This document shows positions 9,301-18,823 of a DNA stretch of 22,004 nt, in pieces. Position numbers and translations under genes: made by a program. The notes under the pieces were generated by a model. It saw nothing but the letters and a program-made list of their open reading frames with translations, was not told the origin of the DNA and made no database searches. The stretch is from Euglena gracilis (lineage: Eukaryota; Euglenozoa; Euglenophyceae; Euglenales; Euglenaceae): contig CAAHFI011619243.1 of assembly GCA_900893395.1 (NCBI GenBank), forward strand, positions 1 to 22,004, in the 5' to 3' direction. The stretch's first letter is position 1. Each line of letters opens with the position of its first letter.

Positions 9301-12300
9301 AACGCAGCAGTTACCGCCCGGGAGGCGCAAAATAGCACGTAAGTAACGGACGCCCCAAAAACGTCATTTTTCGGCCATTTTCGGCCGAAATCGGCTGCGC
9401 CGGCGCTCCAAAAACGAGCGCTCTGCCCCGGCTAGAGGTCGGCGATCCTTTACCTATGTTGCGAAGGGCGGCGGGCGGATAGGCGCAATTTTGCCCGCGG
9501 CGGGCGTGCGTAAAACGCAGCAGTTACCGCCCGGGAGGCGCAAAATAGCACGTTAACGGACGCCCCAAAAACGTCATTTTTCGGCCATTTTCGGCCGAAA
9601 TCGGCTGCGCCGGCGCTCCAAAAACGAGCGCTCTGCCCCGGCTAGAGGTCGGCGATCCTTTACCTCTGTTGCGAAGGGCGGCGGGCGGATAGGCGCAATT
9701 TTGCCCGCGGCGGGCGTGCGTAAAACGCAGCAGTTACCGCCCGGGAGGCGCAAAATAGCACGTAAGTAACGGACGCCCCAAAAAACGTCATTTTTCGGCC
9801 ATTTTCGGCCGAAATCGGCTGCGCCGGCGCTCCAAAAACGAGCGCTCTGCCCCGGCTAGAGGTCGGCGATCCTTTACCTGATGTTGCGAAGGGCGGCGGG
9901 CGGATAGGCGCAATTTTGCCCGCGGCGGGCGTGCGTAAAACGCAGCAGTTACCGCCCGGGAGGCGCAAAATAGCACGTTAACGGACGCCCCAAAAACGTC
10001 ATTTTTCGGCCATTTTCGGCCGAAATCGGCTGCGCCGGCGCTCCAAAAACGAGCGCTCTGCCCCGGCTAGAGGTCGGCGATCCTTTACTATGTTGCGAAG
10101 GGCGGCGGGCGGATAGGCGCAATTTTGCCCGCGGCGGGCGTGCGTAAAACGCAGCAGTTACCGCCCGGGAGGCGCAAAATAGCACGTTAACGGACGCCCC
10201 AAAAACGTCATTTTTCGGCCATTTTCGGCCGAAATCGGCTGCGCCGGCGCTCCAAAAACGAGCGCTCTGCCCCGGCTAGAGGTCGGCGATCCTTTACCTA
10301 ACTTGTTGCGAAGGGCGGCGGGCGGATAGGCGCAATTTTGCCCGCGGCGGGCGTGCGTAAAACGCAGCAGTTACCGCCCGGGAGGCGCAAAATAGCACGT
10401 TAACGGACGCCCCAAAAACGTCATTTTTCGGCCATTTTCGGCCGAAATCGGCTGCGCCGGCGCTCCAAAAACGAGCGCTCTGCCCCGGCTAGAGGTCGGC
10501 GATCCTTTACCTCTGTTGCGAAGGGCGGCGGGCGGATAGGCGCAATTTTGCCCGCGGCGGGCGTGCGTAAAACGCAGCAGTTACCGCCCGGGAGGCGCAA
10601 AATAGCACGTAAGTAACGGACGCCCCAAAAACGTCATTTTTCGGCCATTTTCGGCCGAAATCGGCTGCGCCGGCGCTCCAAAAACGAGCGCTCTGCCCCG
10701 GCTAGAGGTCGGCGATCCTTTACCTCTGTTGCGAAGGGCGGCGGGCGGATAGGCGCAATTTTGCCCGCGGCGGGCGTGCGTAAAACGCAGCAGTTACCGC
10801 CCGGGAGGCGCAAAATAGCACGTTAACGGACGCCCCAAAAACGTCATTTTTCGGCCATTTTCGGCCGAAATCGGCTGCGCCGGCGCTCCAAAAACGAGCG
10901 CTCTGCCCCGGCTAGAGGTCGGCGATCCTTTACCTATGTTGCGAAGGGCGGCGGGCGGATAGGCGCAATTTTGCCCGCGGCGGGCGTGCGTAAAACGCAG
11001 CAGTTACCGCCCGGGAGGCGCAAAATAGCACGTTAACGGACGCCCCAAAAACGTCATTTTTCGGCCATTTTCGGCCGAAATCGGCTGCGCCGGCGCTCCA
11101 AAAACGAGCGCTCTGCCCCGGCTAGAGGTCGGCGATCCTTTACCTCTGTTGCGAAGGGCGGCGGGCGGATAGGCGCAATTTTGCCCGCGGCGGGCGTGCG
11201 TAAAACGCAGCAGTTACCGCCCGGGAGGCGCAAAATAGCACGTAAGTAACGGACGCCCCAAAAACGTCATTTTTCGGCATTTTCGGCCGAAATCGGCTGC
11301 GCCGGCGCTCCAAAAACGAGCGCTCTGCCCCGGCTAGAGGTCGGCGATCCTTTACCTAATGTTGCGAAGGGCGGCGGGCGGATAGGCGCAATTTTGCCCG
11401 CGGCGGGCGTGCGTAAAACGCAGCAGTTACCGCCCGGGAGGCGCAAAATAGCACGTAAGTAACGGACGCCCCAAAAACGTCATTTTTCGGCCATTTTCGG
11501 CCGAAATCGGCTGCGCCGGCGCTCCAAAAACGAGCGCTCTGCCCCGGCTAGAGGTCGGCGATCCTTTACCTCTGTTGCGAAGGGCGGCGGGCGGATAGGC
11601 GCAATTTTGCCCGCGGCGGGCGTGCGTAAAACGCAGCAGTTACCGCCCGGGAGGCGCAAAATAGCACGTAAGTAACGGACGCCCCAAAAACGTCATTTTT
11701 CGGCCATTTTCGGCCGAAATCGGCTGCGCCGGCGCTCCAAAAACGAGCGCTCTGCCCCGGCTAGAGGTCGGCGATCCTTTACCTATGTTGCGAAGGGCGG
11801 CGGGCGGATAGGCGCAATTTTGCCCGCGGCGGGCGTGCGTAAAACGCAGCAGTTACCGCCCGGGAGGCGCAAAATAGCACTTAACGGACGCCCCAAAAAC
11901 GTCATTTTTCGGCCATTTTCGGCCGAAATCGGCTGCGCCGGCGCTCCAAAAACGAGCGCTCTGCCCCGGCTAGAGGTCGGCGATCCTTTACCTATGTTGC
12001 GAAGGGCGGCGGGCGGATAGGCGCAATTTTGCCCGCGGCGGGCGTGCGTAAAACGCAGCAGTTACCGCCCGGGAGGCGCAAAATAGCACTTTAACGGACG
12101 CCCCAAAAACGTCATTTTTCGGCCATTTTCGGCCGAAATCGGCTGCGCCGGCGCTCCAAAAACGAGCGCTCTGCCCCGGCTAGAGGTCGGCGATCCTTTA
12201 CCATTGTTGCGAAGGGCGGCGGGCGGATAGGCGCAATTTTGCCCGCGGCGGGCGTGCGTAAAACGCAGCAGTTACCGCCCGGGAGGCGCAAAATAGCACG

Positions 12301-12675
12301 TTAACGGACGCCCCAAAAACGTCATTTTTCGGCATTTTCGGCCGAAATCGGCTGCGCCGGCGCTCCAAAAACGAGCGCTCTGCCCCGGCTAGAGGTCGGC
12401 GATCCTTTACCTCTGTTGCGAAGGGCGGCGGGCGGATAGGCGCAATTTTGCCCGCGGCGGGCGTGCGTAAAACGCAGCAGTTACCGCCCGGGAGGCGCAA
12501 AATAGCACGTAAGTAACGGACGCCCCAAAAACGTCATTTTTCGGCCATTTTCGGCCGAAATCGGCTGCGCCGGCGCTCCAAAAACGAGCGCTCTGCCCCG
12601 GCTAGAGGTCGGCGATCCTTTACCTCTGTTGCGAAGGGCGGCGGGCGGATAGGCGCAATTTTGCCCGCGGCGGGC

Positions 12676-12886
12676 GTGCGTAAAACGCAGCAGTTACCGC
12701 CCGGGAGGCGCAAAATAGCACGTTAACGGACGCCCCAAAAACGTCATTTTTCGGCCATTTTCGGCCGAAATTGGCTGCGCCGGCGCTCCAAAAACGAGCG
12801 CTCTGCCCCGGCTAGAGGTCGGCGATCCTTTACCTATTGTTGCGAAGGGCGGCGGGCGGACAGGCGCAATTTTGCCCGCGGCGGGC
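12676..12886 (+). repeat. Chimeric B/C monomer at the B-C switch (copy 61)
   Basis: The left part is B-type (V1 gttaa, ggccatttt), while the right part is C-type (aaattgg, ctatt, ggacagg). The changeover lies between offset about 84 and 100, close to the 12-bp palindrome. The monomer keeps normal length and register. Copy 62 (12887-13096) is also mixed, with V1 ttaa but C-type markers after it, so V1 switches one to two copies later than the other markers. This fits a homologous crossover or patchy gene conversion. Confidence 0.8.
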
Positions 12887-14375
12887 GTGCGTAAAACGCA
12901 GCAGTTACCGCCCGGGAGGCGCAAAATAGCACTTAACGGACGCCCCAAAAACGTCATTTTTCGGCATTTTCGGCCGAAATTGGCTGCGCCGGCGCTCCAA
13001 AAACGAGCGCTCTGCCCCGGCTAGAGGTCGGCGATCCTTTACCTAACTGTTGCGAAGGGCGGCGGGCGGACAGGCGCAATTTTGCCCGCGGCGGGCGTGC
13101 GTAAAACGCAGCAGTTACCGCCCGGGAGGCGCAAAATAGCACTTTGGCAACGGACGCCCCAAAAACGTCATTTTTCGGTCATTTTCGGCCGAAATTGGCT
13201 GCGCCGGCGCTCCAAAAACGAGCGCTCTGCCCCGGCTAGAGGTCGGCGATCCTTTACCTATTGTTGCGAAGGGCGGCGGGCGGACAGGCGCAATTTTGCC
13301 CGGCGGGCGTGCGTAAAACGCAGCAGTTACCGCCCGGGAGGCGCAAAATAGCACTTTGGCAACGGACGCCCCAAAAACGTCATTTTTCGGCATTTTCGGC
13401 CGAAATTGGCTGCGCCGGCGCTCCAAAAACGAGCGCTCTGCCCCGGCTAGAGGTCGGCGATCCTTTACCTATGTTGCGAAGGGCGGCGGGCGGACAGGCG
13501 CAATTTTGCCCGCGGCGGGCGTGCGTAAAACGCAGCAGTTACCGCCCGGGAGGCGCAAAATAGCACTTTGGCAACGGACGCCCCAAAAACGTCATTTTTC
13601 GGCATTTTCGGCCGAAATTGGCTGCGCCGGCGCTCCAAAAACGAGCGCTCTGCCCCGGCTAGAGGTCGGCGATCCTTTACCTGATGTTGCGAAGGGCGGC
13701 GGGCGGACAGGCGCAATTTTGCCCGCGGCGGGCGTGCGTAAAACGCAGCAGTTACCGCCCGGGAGGCGCAAAATAGCACTTTGGCAACGGACGCCCCAAA
13801 AACGTCATTTTTCGGTCATTTTCGGCCGAAATTGGCTGCGCCGGCGCTCCAAAAACGAGCGCTCTGCCCCGGCTAGAGGTCGGCGATCCTTTACCTAACT
13901 TGTTGCGAAGGGCGGCGGGCGACAGGCGCAATTTTGCCCGGCGGGCGTGCGTAAAACGCAGCAGTTACCGCCCGGGAGGCGCAAAATAGCACTTTGGCAA
14001 CGGACGCCCCAAAAAACGTCATTTTTCGGTCATTTTCGGCCGAAATTGGCTGCGCCGGCGCTCCAAAAACGAGCGCTCTGCCCCGGCTAGAGGTCGGCGA
14101 TCCTTTACCTAACTTGTTGCGAAGGGCGGCGGGCGGACAGGCGCAATTTTGCCGCGGCGGGCGTGCGTAAAACGCAGCAGTTACCGCCCGGGAGGCGCAA
14201 AATAGCACTTTGGCAACGGACGCCCCAAAAACGTCATTTTTCGGCATTTTCGGCCGAAATTGGCTGCGCCGGCGCTCCAAAAACGAGCGCTCTGCCCCGG
14301 CTAGAGGTCGGCGATCCTTTACCTATTGTTGCGAAGGGCGGCGGGCGGACAGGCGCAATTTTGCCCGCGGCGGGC

Positions 14376-14585
14376 GTGCGTAAAACGCAGCAGTTACCGC
14401 CCGGGAGGCGCAAAATAGCACGTTAACGGACGCCCCAAAAACGTCATTTTTCGGTCATTTTCGGCCGAAATTGGCTGCGCCGGCGCTCCAAAAACGAGCG
14501 CTCTGCCCCGGCTAGAGGTCGGCGATCCTTTACCTATGTTGCGAAGGGCGGCGGGCGGACAGGCGCAATTTTGCCCGCGGCGGGC
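14376..14585 (+). repeat. C monomer carrying a B-type V1 (copy 69)
   Basis: V1 is gttaa, the B-type allele, but the rest (ggtcatttt, aaattgg, gacagg) is C-type and both neighbours have tttggcaa. The exchanged segment is short, ending before offset 83, as in a gene-conversion patch or an independent indel at V1. Confidence 0.65.
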
Positions 14586-15220
14586 GTGCGTAAAACGCAG
14601 CAGTTACCGCCCGGGAGGCGCAAAATAGCACTTTGGCAACGGACGCCCCAAAAACGTCATTTTTCGGCATTTTCGGCCGAAATCGGCCGCGCGGCGCTCC
14701 AAAAACGAGCGCTCTGCCCCGGCTAGAGGTCGGCGATCCTTTACCTATTGTTGCGAAGGGCGGCGGGCGGACAGGCGCAATTTTGCCCGCGGCGGGCGTG
14801 CGTAAAACGCAGCAGTTACCGCCCGGGAGGCGCAAAATAGCACTTTGGCAACGGACGCCCCAAAAACGTCATTTTTCGGTCATTTTCGGCCGAAATTGGC
14901 TGCGCGGCGCTCCAAAAACGAGCGCTCTGCCCCGGCTAGAGGTCGGCGATCCTTTACCTCTTGTTGCGAAGGGCGGCGGGCGGACAGGCGCAATTTTGCC
15001 CGCGGCGGGCGTGCGTAAAACGCAGCAGTTACCGCCCGGGAGGCGCAAAATAGCACTTTGGCAACGGACGCCCCAAAAACGTCATTTTTCGGTCATTTTC
15101 GGCCGAAATTGGCTGCGCCGGCGCTCCAAAAACGAGCGCTCTGCCCCGGCTAGAGGTCGGCGATCCTTTACCTTGTTGCGAAGGGCGGCGGGCGGACAGG
15201 CGCAATTTTGCCCGGCGGGC

Positions 15221-15850
15221 GTGCGTAAAACGCAGCAGTTACCGCCCGGGAGGCGCAAAATAGCACTTAACGGACGCCCCAAAAACGTCATTTTTCGGCA
15301 TTTTCGGCCGAAATCGGCTGCGCCGGCGCTCCAAAAACGAGCGCTCTGCCCCGGCTAGAGGTCGGCGATCCTTTACCTAACTTGTTGCGAAGGGCGGCGG
15401 GCGGACAGGCGCAATTTTGCCCGCGGCGGGCGTGCGTAAAACGCAGCAGTTACCGCCCGGGAGGCGCAAAATAGCACTTAACGGACGCCCCAAAAACGTC
15501 ATTTTTCGGCATTTTCGGCCGAAATTGGCTGCGCCGGCGCTCCAAAAACGAGCGCTCTGCCCCGGCTAGAGGTCGGCGATCCTTTACCTCTGTTGCGAAG
15601 GGCGGCGGGCGGACAGGCGCAATTTTGCCCGCGGCGGGCGTGCGTAAAACGCAGCAGTTACCGCCCGGGAGGCGCAAAATAGCACGTAAGTAACGGACGC
15701 CCCAAAACGTCATTTTTCGGCATTTTCGGCCGAAATTGGCTGCGCCGGCGCTCCAAAAACGAGCGCTCTGCCCCGGCTAGAGGTCGGCGATCCTTTACTA
15801 TTGTTGCGAAGGGCGGCGGGCGGACAGGCGCAATTTTGCCCGCGGCGGGC
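15221..15850 (+). repeat. Mixed island in domain C (copies 73-75)
   Basis: Three consecutive monomers have B-like V1 alleles (ttaa, ttaa, gtaagtaa) inside domain C. Copy 73 also has the B-type aaatcgg; copies 74 and 75 have aaattgg. All three have ggcatttt and end in gacagg. Flanking copies 72 and 76 are ordinary tttggcaa units. This looks like a conversion tract or a relic of domain mixing. Confidence 0.65.
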
Positions 15851-18609
15851 GTGCGTAAAACGCAGCAGTTACCGCCCGGGAGGCGCAAAATAGCACTTTG
15901 GCAACGGACGCCCCAAAAACGTCATTTTTCGGCATTTTCGGCCGAAATTGGCTGCGCCGGCGCTCCAAAAACGAGCGCTCTGCCCCGGCTAGAGGTCGGC
16001 GATCCTTTACCTATTGTTGCGAAGGGCGGCGGGCGGACAGGCGCAATTTTGCCCGCGGCGGGCGTGCGTAAAACGCAGCAGTTACCGCCCGGGAGGCGCA
16101 AAATAGCACTTTGGCAACGGACGCCCCAAAAACGTCATTTTTCGGTCCTTTTCGGCCGAAATTGGCCGCGCGGCGCTCCAAAAACGAGCGCTCTGCCCCG
16201 GCTAGAGGTCGGCGATCCTTTACCTAACTTGTTGCGAAGGGCGGCGGGCGGACAGGCGCAATTTTGCCCGCGGCGGGCGTGCGTAAAACGCAGCAGTTAC
16301 CGCCCGGGAGGCGCAAAATAGCACTTTGGCAACGGACGCCCCAAAAACGTCATTTTTCGGTCATTTTCGGCCGAAATTGGCTGCGCGGCGCTCCAAAAAC
16401 GAGCGCTCTGCCCGGCTAGAGTCGGCGATCCTTTACGATTGTTGCGAAGGGCGGCGGGCGGACAGGCGCAATTTTGCCGCGGCGGCGTGCGTAAAACGCA
16501 GCAGTTACCGCCCGGGAGGCGCAAAATAGCACTTTGGCAACGGACGCCCCAAAAACGTCATTTTTCGGCATTTTCGGCCGAAATCGGCCGCGCGGCGCTC
16601 CAAAAACGAGCGCTCTGCCCCGGCTAGAGGTCGGCGATCCTTTACCTCTGTTGCGAAGGGCGGCGGGCGGACAGGCGCAATTTTGCCCGCGCGGGCGTGC
16701 GTAAAACGCAGCAGTTACCGCCCGGGAGGCGCAAAATAGCACTTTGGCAACGGACGCCCCAAAAACGTCATTTTTCGGTCATTTTCGGCCGAAATTGGCT
16801 GCGCCGGCGCTCCAAAAACGAGCGCTCTGCCCCGGCTAGAGGTCGGCGATCCTTTACCTATTGTTGCGAAGGGCGGCGGGCGGACAGGCGCAATTTTGCC
16901 GCGGCGGGCGTGCGTAAAACGCAGCAGTTACCGCCCGGGAGGCGCAAAATAGCACTTTGGCAACGGACGCCCCAAAAACGTCATTTTTCGGTCATTTTCG
17001 GCCGAAATTGGCTGCGCCGGCGCTCCAAAAACGAGCGCTCTGCCCCGGCTAGAGGTCGGCGATCCTTTACCTCATTGTTGCGAAGGGGGCGGGCGGACAG
17101 GCGCAATTTTGCCCGCGGCGGGCGTGCGTAAAACGCAGCAGTTACCGCCCGGGAGGCGCAAAATAGCACTTTGGCAACGGACGCCCCAAAAACGTCATTT
17201 TTCGGTCATTTTCGGCCGAAATTGGCTGCGCCGGCGCTCCAAAAACGAGCGCTCTGCCCCGGCTAGAGGTCGGCGATCCTTTACCTATTGTTGCGAAGGG
17301 CGGCGGGCGGACAGGCGCAATTTTGCCCGCGGCGGGCGTGCGTAAAACGCAGCAGTTACCGCCCGGGAGGCGCAAAATAGCACTTTGGCAACGGACGCCC
17401 CAAAAACGGCATTTTTCGGTCATTTTCGGCCGAAATTGGCTGCGCCGGCGCTCCAAAAACGAGCGCTCTGCCCCGGCTAGAGGTCGGCGATCCTTTACGA
17501 TTGTTGCGAAGGGCGGCGGGCGGCAGGCGCAATTTTGCCGCGGCGGGCGTGCGTAAAACGCAGCAGTTACCGCCCGGGAGGCGCAAATAGCACTTTGGCA
17601 ACGGACGCCCCAAAAACGTCATTTTTCGGTCATTTTCGGCCGAAATTGGGCCGCGCGGCGCTCCAAAAACGAGCGCTCTGCCCGGCTAGAGGTCGGCGAT
17701 CCTTTACCTATTGTTGCGAAGGGCGGCGGGCGGACAGGCGCAATTTTGCCCCGGCGGGCGTGCGTAAAACGCAGCAGTTACCGCCCGGGAGGCGCAAAAT
17801 AGCACTTTGGCAACGGACGCCCCAAAAACGTCATTTTTCGGTCATTTTCGGCCGAAATTGGCCGCGCCGGCGCTCCAAAAACGCGCTCTGCCCCGGCTAG
17901 AGGTCGGCGATCCTTTACCTCATTGTTGCGAAGGGCGGCGGGCGGACAGGCGCAATTTTGCCCGCGGCGGGCGTGCGTAAAACGCAGCAGTTACCGCCCG
18001 GGAGGCGCAAAATAGCACTTTGGCAACGGACGCCCCAAAACGGCATTTTTCGGTCATTTTCGGCCGAAATTGGCTGCGCCGGCGCTCCAAAAACGAGCGC
18101 TCTGCCCCGGCTAGAGGTCGGCGATCCTTTACCTCATTGTTGCGAAGGGCGGCGGGCGACAGGCGCAATTTTGCCCGCGGCGGGCGTGCGTAAAACGCAG
18201 CAGTTACCGCCCGGGAGGCGCAAAATAGCACTTGGCAACGGCGCCCCAAAAACGTCATTTTTCGGTCATTTTCGGCCGAAATTGGCTGCGCCGGCGCTCC
18301 AAAAACGAGCGCTCTGCCCCGGCTAGAGGTCGGCGATCCTTTACTCTGTTGCGAAGGGCGGCGGCGGACAGGCGCAATTTTGCCCGCGGCGGGCGTGCGT
18401 AAAACGCAGCAGTTACCGCCCGGGAGGCGCAAAATAGCACTTTGGCAACGGACGCCCCAAAAACGTCATTTTTCGGTCATTTTCGGCCGAAATTGGCTGC
18501 GCCGGCGCTCCAAAAACGAGCGCTCTGCCCCGGCTAGAGGTCGGCGATCCTTTACCTCATTGTTGCGAAGGGCGGCGGGCGGACAGGCGCAATTTTGCCC
18601 GCGGCGGGC

Positions 18610-18823
18610 GTGCGTAAAACGCAGCAGTTACCGCCCGGGAGGCGCAAAATAGCACTTTGGCAACGGACGCCCCGAAAACGGCATTTTTCGGTCATTTTCG
18701 GCCGAAATTGGCTGCGCCGGCGCTCCAAAAACGAGCGCTCTGCCCCGGCTAGAGGTCGGCGATCCTTTACTCATTGTTGCGAAGGGCGGCGGGCGGATAG
18801 GCGCAATTTTGCCCGCGGCGGGC
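18610..18823 (+). repeat. Chimeric C/D monomer at the C-D switch (copy 89)
   Basis: The left part is C-type (tttggcaa, cgaaaacggc, ggtcatttt, aaattgg, V2 tcatt), while the end is ggatagg, the B/D marker. The changeover is therefore between offset about 165 and 188. The next monomer (18824) is fully D-type. Register is preserved, as at the B-C switch. Confidence 0.8.

Larger units (their letters stand above)
409..12675 (+). repeat. Domain B: 58 homogeneous B-type monomers (copies 3-60)
   Basis: Copies start at 409, 615, 826, 1033, 1248, 1458, 1667, 1880, 2092, 2305, 2514, 2724, 2936, 3150, 3363, 3575, 3790, 4003, 4217, 4428, 4642, 4852, 5065, 5274, 5488, 5696, 5906, 6117, 6330, 6542, 6754, 6966, 7177, 7389, 7597, 7806, 8016, 8229, 8442, 8655, 8868, 9079, 9293, 9506, 9716, 9931, 10140, 10353, 10563, 10776, 10986, 11196, 11409, 11622, 11835, 12044, 12254 and 12463. 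Markers are ggccatttt, aaatcgg and ggatagg. Differences are almost wholly indels: V1 (mainly gtaagtaa or gttaa, some ttaa), V2, a one-base loss giving ggcatttt (copies 8, 29, 36, 43, 54, 59), and changes in gcccgcggcgggc. Base substitutions are rare, which indicates recent amplification or strong homogenisation. No strict higher-order period is obvious. Confidence 0.93.
12887..18823 (+). repeat. Domain C: 28 C-type monomers (copies 62-89)
   Basis: Copies start at 12887, 13097, 13309, 13521, 13734, 13947, 14163, 14376, 14586, 14798, 15011, 15221, 15432, 15640, 15851, 16064, 16279, 16487, 16697, 16910, 17124, 17338, 17549, 17760, 17973, 18186, 18395 and 18610. Markers are V1 tttggcaa, ggtcatttt (or ggcatttt in copies 62, 64, 65, 68, 70, 73-76 and 79), aaattgg and ggacagg. 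The domain is less uniform than B: several copies replace the gcgccggcgc palindrome by gccgcgcggc, and private small indels concentrate in copies 77-87. V2 alleles ctatt, ctcatt and ctaactt dominate. It may be an older amplification than B. Confidence 0.9.

Noticed and set aside
14633-15358. Longest open frame (+ strand, 241 codons), apparently a repeat protein
   Set aside because: It is only the satellite read through copies that happen to be multiples of three in length. Equivalent open frames occur on both strands, V1 and V2 indels of any length break the frame elsewhere, and there is no start context or domain.
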